From Archivesica marissinica (Eukaryota > Mollusca > Bivalvia > Venerida > Vesicomyidae), in NCBI GenBank assembly GCA_014843695.1, contig CM026390.1, positions 93,247,837 through 93,311,836 on the forward strand: a stretch of DNA of 64,000 nucleotides. The letters run 5' to 3'. Position 1 is the stretch's first letter, and every line of letters begins with the position of its first letter. The notes beneath the pieces are model-generated. The model did not search any database. It was given only the letters and a program-made list of their open reading frames with translations, and was not told the DNA's origin. A program made the position numbers and the translations under genes. This document shows positions 11,945 through 24,634 of the stretch, piece after piece.

Positions 11945-12201
11945 GTTATATTTCGGGTATTACGCCTGCATCAGCACCATTTTGGGCTATATCGCCGGCG
12001 GGCAATTTAACTAACAACACCTTTCCCGGGCAGGCTCCAGCAGTTAACCAGTACTTGTGTGCACCAACCTCCGTAAGAAACTGCCAACTTTTTCATATAA
12101 ATGAGACACGGCCTGAGCGGGGTTCGAACCCGTGACCATCAGTGATGATAGGTTACAGTGGTATACAAGTCAGTGACCTTAACCACTCGACCACGGAGGC
12201 G
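11945..12201 (-). mobile_element. tRNA-headed SINE, family D, copy 1
   Basis: On the minus strand the head has TGGTCGAGTGGTTAAGG (A box) and GGGTTCGAACCC (B box), consistent with a Ser/Leu-type tRNA ancestor. A middle follows with AAAAAGTTGGCAGTTTCTTA and CCAGTACTGGTTAACT-like sequence. The tail GCCGGCGATATAGCCC is shared with the copy at 48667-48812 but not with those at 25.9 and 27.7 kb. Confidence 0.8.
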
Positions 12202-12370
12202 GACTGGGCGCATTTAGAACTTGGTTGTTTTGTCATTATAGCTGTTAAGATAGTAGTAAAGTGCGGAAAGTGTCCTACACGTTTTCTATATTTCATAGGC
12301 CATTTCATCACGTTAGTATTGTCCAGTGCGGGTTTGATACAAAGATGTAAGGTTTGTGTATCAACCAAGA

Positions 12371-12602
12371 TGTGGAAGTGGTGGTAGAGCAGTGGTAGCG
12401 CGTTCGATGTGCGAAAGGTTCGGAGATCGAACCACGCTGGAGCCTTTACGAGTGTGCCCATAGGCAAGGCACTTAAATTCCACGTTGCCTCTTCTCTCTC
12501 CCTCGTGGGGATGGATTCCATCATGAATGAGGTCTCGAGAGTGATTAATATAAGTTATAAGAACTTGTTTCGCAATCGAGCTAAAATAAATTAGTATAAA
12601 CT
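12371..12602 (+). mobile_element. tRNA-headed SINE, family C, copy 1, with a long target-site duplication
   Basis: The head contains GTAGAGCAGTGGTAGCGCG and a degenerate B box, then GCCCATAGGCAAGGCA, TTAAATTCCACGTTGCC and the tail GAGTGATTAATATAAGTTAT through AAATAAATTAGTATAAA. A flanking direct repeat of about 30 bp (12341-12370 and 12603-12634, starting AAAGATGTAAGG and ending ATCAACCAAGA) marks the insertion. Confidence 0.88.
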
Positions 12603-12671
12603 AAAGATGTAAGGTGTTTGTGAATCAACCAAGACCATCCAATGAGTCGGTACATTTTGCTATGACGCTTT

Positions 12672-15600
12672 CCATCGACTTTCTGCAAGAACCATCGACT
12701 TTCTGCAAGAACCATCGACTTTCTGCAAGAACCATCGACTTTCTGCAAGAACCATCGACTTTCTGCAAGAACCATCGACTTTCTGCAAGAACCATCGACT
12801 TTCTGCAAGAACCATCGACTTTCTGCAAGAACCATCGACTTTCTGCAAGAACCATCGACTTTCTGCAAGAACCATCGACTTTCTGCAAGAACCATCGACT
12901 TTCTGCAAGAACCATCGACTTTCTGCAAGAACCATCGACTTTCTGCAAGAACCATCGACTTTCTGCAAGAACCATCGACTTTCTACAAGAACCATCGACT
13001 TTCTGCAAGAATCATGGACTTTCTGCAAGAACCATCGACTTTCTACAAGAACCATTGACACTCTACAAGAACCATCGACTTTCTACAAGAACCACCGACT
13101 TTCTACAAGAACCATCGACTTTCTGCAAGAATCATGGACTTTCTGCAAGAACCATCGACTTTCTACAAGAACCATTGACACTCTACAAGAACAATCGACT
13201 TTCTACAAGAACCATCGACTTTCTGCAAGAACCATTGACTTTCTACAAGAACCATCGACTTTCTGCAAGAACCATCGACTTTCTGCAAGAACCATCGACT
13301 TTCTGCAAGAACCATCGACTTTCTGCAAGAACCATCGACTTTCTACAAGAACCATCGACTTTCTGCAAGAACCATCGACTTTCTACAAGAACCATCGACT
13401 TTCTGCAAGAATCATGGACTTTCTGCAAAAACCATCGACTTTCTACAAGAACCATTGACACTCTACAAGAACAATCGACTTTCTACAAGAACCATCGACT
13501 TTCTGCAAGAACCATTGACTTTCTACAAGAACCATCGACTTTCTGCAAGAACCATCGACTTTCTACAAAAACTGACGACTTTCTGCAAGAACCATCGACT
13601 TTCTGCAAGAACCATCGACTTTCTACAAGAACCATCGACTTTCTGCAAGAACCATCGACTTTCTACAAGAACCATCGACTTTCTGCAAGAACCATCGACT
13701 TTCTGCAAGAACCATTGACTTTCTACAATCATCGACTTTCTGCAAGAACCATCGACTTTCTACAAGAACCATCGACTTTCTACAAGAACCATTGACATTC
13801 TACAAGAACAATCGACTTTCTACAAGAACCATCGACTTCTGCAAGAACCATGACTTTCTACAAGAACCATCGACTTTCTGCAAGAACCATCGACTTTCTA
13901 CAAGAACCATCGACTTTCTGCAAGAACCATCGACTTTCTGCAAGAACATCGACTTCTCAAAACCCGACTTTCTGCAAGAACCATCGACTTTCTGCAAGAA
14001 CCATCGACTTCTCAAGAACATCACTTCTGCAAGAACCATCACTTTCTACAAGAACCATCGACTTTCTGCAAGAACCATGACTTTCTACAAGAACCATCGA
14101 CTTTCTGCAAGAACCATCGACTTTCTGCAAGAACCACGACTTTCTACAAGAACCATCGACTTTCTGCAAGAACCATCGACTTTCTGCAAGAACCATCGAC
14201 TTTCTGCAAGAACCATCGACTTTCTACAAGAACCATCGACTTTCTACAAGAACCATCGACTTTCTGCAAGAACCATCGACTTTCTACAAGAACCATCGAC
14301 TTTCTGCAAGAACCATCGACTTTCTACAAGAACCATCGACTTTCTGCAAGAACCATCGACTTTCTGCAAGAACCATCGACTTTCTACAAGAACCATCGAC
14401 TTTCTGCAAGAACCATCGACTTTCTGCAAGAACCATCGACTTTCTACAAGAACCATCGACTTTCTGCAAGAACCATCGACTTTCTACAAGAACCATCGAC
14501 TTTCTGCAAGAACCATTGACTTTCTACAAGAACCATCGACTTTCTGCAAGAACCATCGACTTTCTGCAAGAACCATCGACTTTCTACAAGAACCATCGAC
14601 TTTCTACAAGAACCATCGACTTTCTGCAAGAATCATGGACTTTCTGCAAGAACCATCGACTTTCTACAAGAACCATTGACACTCTACAAGAACAATCGAC
14701 TTTCTAAAGACCATCGACTTTCTGCAAGAACCATCGACTTTCTACAAGAACCATCGACTTTCTGCAAGAACCATCGACTTTCTGCAAGAACCATCGACTT
14801 TCTGCAAGAACCATCGACTTTCTGCAAGAACCATCGACTTTCTACAAGAACCATCGACTTTCTGCAAGAACCATCGACTTTCTACAAGAACCATCGACTT
14901 TCTGCAAGAACCATCGACTTTCTGCAAGAACCATCGACTTTCTACAAGAACCATGACTCTACAAGAACATCGACTTTCTACAAGAACCATCGACTTTCTG
15001 CAAGAACCATCGACTTTCTACAAGAACCATCGACTTTCTGCAAGAACCATCGACTTTCTACAAGAACCATCGACTTTCTGCAAGAACCATCGACTTTCTG
15101 CAAGAACCATCGACTTTCTACAAGAACCATCGACTTTCTGCAAGAACCATCGACTTTCTGCAAGAACCATCGACTTTCTACAAGAACCATCGACTTTCTG
15201 CAAGAACCATCGACTTTCTACAAGAACCATCGACTTTCTGCAAGAACCATCGACTTTCTACAAGAACCATCGACTTTCTGCAAGAACCATCGACTTTCTG
15301 CAAGAATCATCGACTTTCTACAAGAACCATCGACTTTCTACAAGAACCATCGACTTTCTGCAAGAATCATCGACTTTCTGCAAGAACCATCGACTTTCTA
15401 CAAGAACCATTGACATTCTACAAGAACCATCGACTTTCTACAAGAACCATCGACTTTCTGCAAGAACCATCGACTTTCTACAAGAACCATCGACTTTCTG
15501 CAAGAACCATCGACTTTCTGCAAGAACCATCGACTTTCTGCAAGAACCATCGACTTTCTGCAAGAACCATCGACTTTCTACAAGAACCATCGACTTTCTG

Positions 15601-18600
15601 CAAGAACCATCGACTTTCTACAAGAACCATCGACTTTCTGCAAGAATCATCGACTTTCTGCAAGAACCATCGACTTTCTACAAGAACCATTGACACTCTA
15701 CAAGAACCATCGACTTTCTACAAGAACCATCGACTTTCTGCAAGAACCATTGACTTTCTACAAGAACCATCGACTTTCTGCAAGAACCATCGACTTTCTA
15801 CAAAACCGACTTTCTGCAAGAACCATCGACTTTCTGCAAGAACCATCGACTTTCTACAAGAACCATCACTTTCTGCAAGAACCATCACTTTCTACAAGAC
15901 ATCACTTTCTGCAAGAACCATCGACTTTCTGCAAGAACCATCGACTTTCTACAAGAACCATGACTTTCTGCAAGAACCTCGACTTTCTGCAGAATCATCG
16001 ACTTCTGCAAGAACCATCGACTTTCTACAAGAACCATCGACTTTCTGCAAGAACCATCGACTTTCTGCAAGAACCATCGACTTTCTGCAAGAACCATCGA
16101 CTTTCTGCAAGAACCATCGACTTTCTACAAGAACCATCGACTTTCTGCAAGAACCATCGACTTTCTGCAAGAACCATCGACTTTCTGCAAGAACCATCGA
16201 CTTTCTGCAAGAACCATCGACTTTCTGCAAGAACCATCGACTTTCTGCAAGAACCATCGACTTTCTGCAATAATCATCGACTTTCTACAAGAACCATCGA
16301 CTTTCTGCAAGAACCATCGACTTTCTGCAAGAACCATCGACTTTCTGCAAGAACCATCGACTTTCTGCAAGAACCATCGACTTTCTGCAAGAACCATCGA
16401 CTTTCTGCAAGAACCATCGACTTTCTACAAGAACCATCGACTTTCTACAAGAACCATCGACTTTCTGCAAGAACCATCGACTTTCTACAAGAACCATCGA
16501 CTTTCTGCAAGAACCATCGACTTTCTGCAAGAACCATCGACTTTCTGCAAGAACCATCGACTTTCTACAAGAACCATCGACTTTCTACAAGAACCATCGA
16601 CTTTCTGCAAGAACCATCGACTTTCTGCAAGAACCATCGACTTTCTACAAGAACCATCGACTTTCTGCAAGAACCATCGACTTTCTGCAAGAACCATCGA
16701 CTTTCTGCAAGAACCATCGACTTTCTGCAAGAACCATCGACTTTCTGCAAGAACCATCGACTTTCTGCAAGAACCATCGACTTTCTGCAAGAACCATCGA
16801 CTTTCTGCAAGAACCATCGACTTTCTGCAAGAATCATCGACTTTCTACAAGAACCATCGACTTTCTACAAGAACCATCGACTTTCTGCAAGAACCATCGA
16901 CTTTCTACAAGAACCATCGACTTTCTGCAAGAACCATCGACTTTCTGCAAGAACCATCGACTTTCTGCAAGAACCATCGACTTTCTACAAGAACCATCGA
17001 CTTTCTGCAAGAACCATCGACTTTCTGCAAGAACCATCGACTTTCTACAAGAACCATCGACTTTCTGCAAGAACCATCGACTTTCAAAACTTTCTACAAG
17101 AACCATCGACTTTCTGCAAGAACCATCGACTTTCTGCAAGAACCATCGACTTTCTGCAAGAACCATCGACTTTCTGCAAGAACCATCGACTTTCTACAAG
17201 AACCATCGACTTTCTGCAAGAACCATCGACTTTCTGCAAGAACCATCGACTTTCTGCAAGAACCATCGACTTTCTACAAGAACCATCGACTTTCTACAAG
17301 AACCATCGACTTTCTGCAAGAACCATCGACTTTCTGCAAGAACCATCGACTTTCTGCAAGAACCATCGACTTTCTGCAAGAACCATCGACTTTCTACAAG
17401 AACCATCGACTTTCTGCAAGAACCATCGACTTTCTGCAAGAACCATACTCGACTTTCTCAAGAACCATCGATTTCTACAAGAACCATGACTCTCAAGAAC
17501 ATCGACTTTCTACAAGAACCATCGACTTTCTGCAAGAACCATCGACTTTCTACAAGAACCATCGACTTTCTGCAAGAACCATCGACTTTCTACAAGAACC
17601 ATCGACTTTCTGCAAGAACCATCGACTTTCTGCAAGAACCATCGACTTTCTACAAAAACCAACGACTTTCTGCAAGAACCATCGACTTTCTGCAAGAACC
17701 ATCGACTTTCTACAAGAACCATCGACTTTCTGCAAGAACCATCGACTTTCTACAAGAACCATCGACTTTCTGCAAGAACCATCGACTTTCTACAAGAACC
17801 ATCGACTTTCTGCAAGAACCATCGACTTTCTGCAAGAACCATCGACTTTCTACAAGAACCATCGACTTTCTGCAAGAACCATCGACTTTCTGAACATCGA
17901 CTTTCTGCAAGAACCATCGACTTTCTACAAGAACCATCGACTTTCTGCAAGAACCATCGACTTTCTGCAAGAACCATCGACTTTCTGCAAGAACCATCGA
18001 CTTTCTGCAAGAACCATCGACTTTCTACAAGAACCATCGACTTTCTGCAAGAACCATCGACTTTCTGCAAGAACCATCGACTTTCTGCAATAATCATCGA
18101 CTTTCTACAAGAACCATCGACTTTCTACAAGAACCATCGACTTTCTACAAGAACCATCGACTTTCTGCAAGAACCATCGACTTTCTGCAAGAACCATCGA
18201 CTTTCTGCAAGAACCATCGACTTTCTACAAGAACCATCGACTTTCTGCAAGAACCATCGACTTTCTACAAGAACCATCGACTTTCTGCAAGAACCATCGA
18301 CTTTCTGCAAGAACCCATCGACTTTCTGCAAGAACCATCGACTTTCTCAAGAACCATCGACTTTCTGCAAGAACCATGACTCTACAAGAACATCGACTTT
18401 CTACAAGAACCATCGACTTTCTGCAAGAACCATCGACTTTCTACAAGAACCATCGACTTTCTGCAAGAACCATCGACTTTCTACAAGAACCATCGACTTT
18501 CTGCAAGAACCATCGACTTTCTGCAAGAACCATCGACTTTCTACAAGAACCATCGACTTTCTGCAAGAACCATCGACTTTCTGCAAGAACCATCGACTTT

Positions 18601-20029
18601 CTACAAGAACCATCGACTTTCTGCAAGAACCATCGACTTTCTACAAGAACCATCGACTTTCTGCAAGAACCATCGACTTTCTGCAAGAACCATCGACTTT
18701 CTGCAAGAACCATCGACTTTCTGCAAGAACCATCGACTTTCTACAAGAACCATCGACTTTCTACAAGAACCATCGACTTTCTGCAAGAACCATCGACTTT
18801 CTGCAAGAACCATCGACTTTCTGCAAGAACCATCGACTTTCTACAAGAACCATCGACTTTCTGCAAGAACCATCGACTTTCTGCAAGAACCATCGACTTT
18901 CTACAAGAACCATCGACTTTCTGCAAGAACCATCGACTTTCTACAAGAACCATCGACTTTCTGCAAGAACCATCGACTTTCTGCAAGAACCATCGACTTT
19001 CTACAAGAACCATCGACTTTCTACAAGAACCATCGACTTTCTGCAAGAACCATCGACTTTCTGCAAGAACCATCGACTTTCTGCAAGAACCATCGACTTT
19101 CTGCAAGAACCATCGACTTTCTGCAAGAACCATCGACTTTCTACAAGAACCATCGACTTTCTACAAGAACCATCGACTTTCTGCAAGAACCATCGACTTT
19201 CTACAAGAACCATCGACTTTCTGCAAGAACCATCGACTTTCTGCAAGAACCATCGACTTTCTGCAAGAACCATCGACTTTCTACAAGAACCATCGACTTT
19301 CTACAAGAACCATCGACTTTCTGCAAGAACCATCGACTTTCTACAAGAACCATCGACTTTCTACAAGAACCATCGACTTTCTACAAGAACCATCGACTTT
19401 CTGCAAGAACCATCGACTTTCTGCAAGAACCATCGACTTTCTACAAGAACCATTGACTTTCTACAAGAACAATCGACTTTCTACAAGAACCATCGACTTT
19501 CTGCAAGAACCATCGACTTTCTACAAGAACCATCGACTTTCTGCAAGAACCATCGACTTTCTGCAAGAACCATCGACTTTCTGCAAGAACCATCGACTTT
19601 CTGCAAGAACCATCGACTTTCTGCAAGAACCATCGACTTTCTGCAAGAACCATCGACTTTCTGCAAGAACCATCGACTTTCTACAAGAACCATCGACTTT
19701 CTGCAAGAACCATCGACTTTCTACAAGAACCATCGACTTTCTGCAAGAACCATCGACTTTCTGCAAGAACCATCGACTTTCTGCAAGAACCATCGACTTT
19801 CTGCAAGAACCATCGACTTTCTACAAGAACCATCGACTTTCTGCAAGAACCATCGACTTTCTACAAGAACCATCGACTTTCTGCAAGAACCATCGACTTT
19901 CTGCAAGAACCATCGACTTTCTGCAAGAACCATCGACTTTCTGCAAGAACCATCGACTTTCTACAAGAACCATCGACTTTCTGCAAGAACCATCGACTTT
20001 CTGCAAGAACCATCGACTTTCTACAAGAA
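12672..20029. repeat. 20-bp satellite array, about 367 copies, running into the assembly gap
   Basis: The unit is ATCGACTTTCTGCAAGAACC, with a common variant ACAAG for GCAAG. The first 15 or so units (to about 12980) are identical. Degenerate patches with small deletions occur near 13720-14160, 14700-14710, 14950-14975, 15800-16010, 17085, 17440-17500, 17890 and 18310-18400. The unit lacks stop codons in every frame on both strands, and 20 bp gives a 60-bp (20-residue) coding cycle, so long open frames of hundreds of codons arise automatically. I do not call any of them genes. Confidence 0.99.
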
Positions 20030-21029
20030 NNNNNNNNNNNNNNNNNNNNNNNNNNNNNNNNNNNNNNNNNNNNNNNNNNNNNNNNNNNNNNNNNNNNNNN
20101 NNNNNNNNNNNNNNNNNNNNNNNNNNNNNNNNNNNNNNNNNNNNNNNNNNNNNNNNNNNNNNNNNNNNNNNNNNNNNNNNNNNNNNNNNNNNNNNNNNNN
20201 NNNNNNNNNNNNNNNNNNNNNNNNNNNNNNNNNNNNNNNNNNNNNNNNNNNNNNNNNNNNNNNNNNNNNNNNNNNNNNNNNNNNNNNNNNNNNNNNNNNN
20301 NNNNNNNNNNNNNNNNNNNNNNNNNNNNNNNNNNNNNNNNNNNNNNNNNNNNNNNNNNNNNNNNNNNNNNNNNNNNNNNNNNNNNNNNNNNNNNNNNNNN
20401 NNNNNNNNNNNNNNNNNNNNNNNNNNNNNNNNNNNNNNNNNNNNNNNNNNNNNNNNNNNNNNNNNNNNNNNNNNNNNNNNNNNNNNNNNNNNNNNNNNNN
20501 NNNNNNNNNNNNNNNNNNNNNNNNNNNNNNNNNNNNNNNNNNNNNNNNNNNNNNNNNNNNNNNNNNNNNNNNNNNNNNNNNNNNNNNNNNNNNNNNNNNN
20601 NNNNNNNNNNNNNNNNNNNNNNNNNNNNNNNNNNNNNNNNNNNNNNNNNNNNNNNNNNNNNNNNNNNNNNNNNNNNNNNNNNNNNNNNNNNNNNNNNNNN
20701 NNNNNNNNNNNNNNNNNNNNNNNNNNNNNNNNNNNNNNNNNNNNNNNNNNNNNNNNNNNNNNNNNNNNNNNNNNNNNNNNNNNNNNNNNNNNNNNNNNNN
20801 NNNNNNNNNNNNNNNNNNNNNNNNNNNNNNNNNNNNNNNNNNNNNNNNNNNNNNNNNNNNNNNNNNNNNNNNNNNNNNNNNNNNNNNNNNNNNNNNNNNN
20901 NNNNNNNNNNNNNNNNNNNNNNNNNNNNNNNNNNNNNNNNNNNNNNNNNNNNNNNNNNNNNNNNNNNNNNNNNNNNNNNNNNNNNNNNNNNNNNNNNNNN
21001 NNNNNNNNNNNNNNNNNNNNNNNNNNNNN
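20030..21029. other. Assembly gap, exactly 1000 N
   Basis: One thousand consecutive N. The round length suggests a placeholder, so the true distance is unknown. The 20-bp satellite enters on the left and a different 28-bp satellite leaves on the right; their junction is not in the sequence. Confidence 0.99.
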
Positions 21030-21275
21030 CTCGGGACCCCACTTGTTAAAAGGCCTACTCGGGACCCCACTTATCAAAAGGCCTACTCGGGACCCCACTT
21101 GTCAAAAGGCCTACTCGGGACCCCACTTGTCAAAAGACCTACTCGGGACCCCACTTGTCAAAAGGCCTACTCGGGACCCCACTTGTCACTAGGCCTACTC
21201 GGGACCCCACTTGTCAATAGGCCTACTCGGGACCCCGCTTGTCAATAGGCCTACTCGGGACCCCACTTGTCAATG
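21030..21275. repeat. 28-bp satellite array, about 9 copies, emerging from the gap
   Basis: The unit is close to CTCGGGACCCCACTTGTC plus AAAAGGCCTA, GC-rich compared with its surroundings. It is unrelated by eye to the 20-bp satellite. The array probably extends into the gap. Confidence 0.97.
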
Positions 21276-21861
21276 AAAAGCAATGTACGAGGCAAAACTA
21301 CTCCAAATATTGGGGTTAGGTATTTCCATTTGAAATAGTCGAATGTGTAAGTAAACGAACGCTCATAGACCTATCGTTTCCAAGTCTGCTTATTGTAATA
21401 TTATGAATCGGTAAACTACTGTAATGTTGATGGGCTACGGCTCCCAATCCCCCATGCTACCGCATAAATTACCAAATATAGACGAAACCTATGATAGACG
21501 AACCGGTAAATAGACGAAATATACTACACCTACCGTGTGCAATCTCCTCAACTCGTCTGTTGACAAACCAGAAATTTACGATATTTTTTTATGCAGACTA
21601 AATGGAAACTGGTGTTCGTGCACGTTATCGTAGAAGGATCGACCCCGAAACAATTGGGATCGATTCCCTATTATAGCAGTATCTCCTGCGTTACGACATC
21701 GCTGTAGGGGCGGGGTACCAGGTTTGACGTATTTATATATACGATAGGTATAAGTACAATGTCACAAACTCGTAATCTACTTATCTATATCCACAACAAA
21801 TCATCCCAAGATATGCCCAACACTGTATGAATAAAACATATGCACAGCTTACGTTCATAAA
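21276..21861. other. Unique sequence, no gene seen
   Basis: No motif or RNA gene recognised. TAGACGAA occurs three times near 21479-21520. No mobile element ends until 21862. Confidence 0.45.
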
Positions 21862-22204
21862 CAGGCCCGTAGCCGCACTGAGGCAAATGAGACACTTAGT
21901 GTATACAAATTTATTTTAGCTCGATTGCGAAACAAGTTCTTTCAACTTATATTAATCACTCTCGAAACCTCATTCCTGATGGAATCCATCGCCACGAGGG
22001 AGAGAAGAGGCAACGTGGAATTTAAATGCCTTACATAAGGACACACACAAAAAGAGACACTCGCATCGGTTAGAATGTAACGACAGGTATAGTAAAACTC
22101 TGATAAAACTGCCTTCAGAATGCACAGACAAGCATCCACAAAAATAAGTCGGGGTGGGGGGGGGGGGTCGCCTCGTTTATTTTCAGATTCTGGCTACGGT
22201 ACTG
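21862..22204. mobile_element. hAT-like MITE, copy 3 (interrupted)
   Basis: The left end CAGGCCCGTAGCCGCACTGA and right end TCTGGCTACGGTACTG match the inverted ends of the copies at 25382-25625 and 51682-51963. A family C SINE fragment lies inside. The poly(G) run near 22155 corresponds to the GGGGGTCC-type box of the other copies. No clear flanking duplication. Confidence 0.65.
21905..22050 (-). mobile_element. SINE family C, copy 2 (head missing)
   Basis: Reverse-oriented tail and middle: TTTAGCTCGATTGCGAAACA, TATTAATCACTCTCG, and AGAGGCAACGTGGAATTTAA. It stops before the tRNA head. It is nested inside the hAT-like MITE at 21862-22204. Confidence 0.8.
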
Positions 22205-22308
22205 AAAACCCATCCGATAAACACTGATTACATGTATAAGCACAACTTATATATCGTCCATGTACATTGTATAATTGACCGGAAGTATATGTCCGTTGTA
22301 GTTTTTCA

Positions 22309-22860
22309 AGTAATTCTGAGAACAGTAAATCTGAGAACAATAATTCTGAGAACAGATAATTCTGAGACAGTAATTCTGAGAACATAATTACTGAGAACAG
22401 TAATTCTGAGAACAGTAATTCTGAGAACAGTAATTCTGAGAACAATAAATCTAAGAACAAATATTCTGGGAACAATAATTCTAAGTACAACTATTCCGAG
22501 AACAATAATTCTGAGAACAGTAATTCTGAGAACAGTAATTCTGAGAACAGTAAATCTGAGAACAATAAATCTGAGAACAAATATTCTGAGAACAATAAGT
22601 CTGAGAACAGTAAATCTGAGAACAATAAATCTGAGAACAAATATTCTGAGAACAGTAATTCTGAGAACAGTAATTCTCTGAACAATAATTCTGAGAACAG
22701 TAATTCTGAGAACAGTAATTCTGAGAACAATAAATCTAAGACCAAATATTCTGAGAACAATAATTCTAAGTACAACTATTCTGAGAACAATAATTCTGAG
22801 AACAGTAATTCTGAGAACAGTAATTCTGAGAACAGTAAATCTGAGAACAATAAATCTGAG
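22309..22860 (+). repeat. 15-bp minisatellite, about 37 copies
   Basis: Units such as AACAGTAATTCTGAG, AACAATAATTCTGAG, AACAAATATTCTGAG and AACAGTAAATCTGAG. Because 15 is a multiple of 3, the reverse strand gives long Leu/Phe/Ser-rich open frames with no gene evidence. The same unit recurs in reverse orientation at 24635-25072. The array ends directly at a SINE. Confidence 0.97.
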
Positions 22861-23100
22861 GAAGTCGTGATAGCGCAGTGGTTGCGCGTTCGCTCAAGGT
22901 GCGAACTTTCCGGAGTTCGAGCCCCATTGGAGCCGTTACGATTGTTTCCTTAGGCAAGGCATTTAAATTCCACAGTGCCTCTTCTCTCTCCCTCGTCGCG
23001 ATAGATTCCATCAGGAATTACGTCTCGAGAGTGATTAATATCGTGATATAATATTGTAAGAACTTGTTTCGCAATCGAGCTAAAATAAATTAGTATAAAG
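22861..23100 (+). mobile_element. SINE family C, copy 3 (full length)
   Basis: The head has TGATAGCGCAGTGGTTGCGC (A box) and GAGTTCGAGCCCC (B box), then GGCAAGGCATTTAAATTCCA, GAGTGATTAATATCG and a tail ending TAAAATAAATTAGTATAAAG. It abuts the 15-bp array on its left side; no clean flanking duplication was found. Confidence 0.85.
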
Positions 23101-23714
23101 TAACAGTGGCGTATCTAATGTGATTAATATTATTGTGAGATGACCGACCGCCAATTAATATGTAAACAATGGCAAGTGTAATGGTATTAAACAATCGGGA
23201 TAATTTTATTTTAACGGTACATGGTAATATCCAAATACAGGTAAATCAGGAGTATTATCCGATAATTGGCCTTAATTTGTATAGTTTCGTTTTCTTAAAT
23301 TTAAATGCATTAACTTATTTTGTAACCGTTTATCCGACTTGCAATCATGTTGTGTTTGTGTGGTGTATGTTCGAACCATACCATCGAATAACGTTTTTTT
23401 AACCATCGCAATTTTCGTTTCATTCTCATTGCAAGACATTTCTTTATTCATTTTAATGTTTACGATGTTACTACATGTAGATTCTATTAATATATACTTG
23501 CTTTGTCAGGCATATAGTGTAAATATAAATCTTAATTAACAATACATGCTTAGAAATACGCCACACTCTCACATAGAACACCATAAGGTACCGCCTTTTC
23601 AACATGCCTTTGTCAGCTGGACGCGATGCTTGCCGGGAGAGCAAGCTCACTTGTAGCTTCAGTTAGCACCGCACATGCATCACTGTATCGATGTCCCTGT
23701 CATTGAAATCATGA
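23101..23714. other. Unique sequence between inverted minisatellites; no confirmed gene
   Basis: A 77-codon open frame at 23169-23402 starts in a good context (ACAATGG) but has no recognised motif. Nothing else seen. Confidence 0.35.
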
Positions 23715-23940
23715 CCGAATGTCGCTTCTCACCAATGCAACCCTGGTTCGATCCTCATACCGGTAGTATGTGAGATGGTACGGTAGTCGCCAGATAGGAC
23801 AGGTGGGTTTTCTCCGGGTACTCCGGTTTCCTCCCACACGAATTACCACATATACGCTTTCATCCGCGCCAACGAGAGTGATTAATATAAGTTGTTAAAA
23901 CTTGCTTCGCAATCGTTGTAAAATAAATAAAGTTTAAAAT
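23715..23940 (+). mobile_element. SINE family B, copy 2
   Basis: B box GGTTCGATCC, core GGTGGGTTTTCTCCGGGTAC, and the tail GAGTGATTAATATAAGTTGT through CTTGCTTCGCAATCG to AAATAAATAAAGTTT. The extreme 5' end is diverged. Confidence 0.8.
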
Positions 23941-24004
23941 CGAATGTTTTCCAGATACAACTGCATCAGGCTTCGTTGACGTTATTTCCCTTGACCCTCA
24001 CAGG

Positions 24005-24212
24005 TGTAGATTCGAGTTCTAATGGAGGGTGTCTTTCATATGTGGATGCTATTCAGCTGGCGTACGGAAGGTTGGTGGTTATACCGGGTGCTCGTCTTTG
24101 CCTGAAACACACACACCTCGATGTATTCCATCAGAAACGAGACATTGAGTGCGATTAGATTAACGTTGGAAGAACTTGTTTCGAAATCAGGCTAAGCGAA
24201 ATTTGTATTGAC
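24005..24212 (+). mobile_element. Diverged SINE with a family-C-like tail
   Basis: The 3' half (GATGTATTCCATCAGAAACG ... AGAACTTGTTTCGAAATC) aligns with the family C tail at lower identity. The 5' half (GCTGGCGTACGGAAGGTTGG) is not the family C head. It may be an older or distinct SINE. Confidence 0.45.
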
Positions 24213-24634
24213 TATTAGAAAGTGGCAATTTGTTGGAAAACTGTTCGAGAAGCGTAATTAACGGATGTTATTAACAGGCTATTAAGCATGGTTGCTAAGA
24301 TACGACCGCAACAGTTGTCGCCCAAACAGTGCTTGTAGTAACTACTTCATGTCCTTGAGACAGGACATAAAATCTACACAGAATTCTATTATTTAACGCG
24401 ATCACCGAAGCTTCATCGATTGCTCGACGTGGAGACATCAGGACACAATGTTGATGCAATACAGACACACTTATTCTGTTTGATTAATTTTAATGTCGCA
24501 TCTAGTGATATTTGTTACAAATTACCGGATACGTGGAGTTTTGTTGGCGCCCAAACAAAAATAACAACATTGTGTTATTAAATAAACGCTTGTTTCTACT
24601 CAGTGTGAATTAGCTGTAGGCCTATGCACAACGT
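24213..24634. other. Unique sequence, no gene seen
   Basis: No motif, RNA gene or repeat recognised between the diverged SINE and the second 15-bp minisatellite. Confidence 0.4.

Noticed and set aside
12614..20029. Very long open frames (up to more than 500 known codons, continuing through the N gap) rich in TIDFLQEPSTFCKNHRLSAR-like repeats on both strands
   Set aside because: They follow from a 20-bp satellite unit without stop codons in any frame. Frames are equally open on both strands and break only at array defects. No start, splice or domain evidence.
12672..20029. CRISPR-like array
   Set aside because: There are no unique spacers between repeats; units are directly contiguous, and the context is an animal genome.
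23169..23402. 77-codon open frame with a good start context
   Set aside because: No recognised domain, AT-rich hydrophobic composition and no supporting splice sites.
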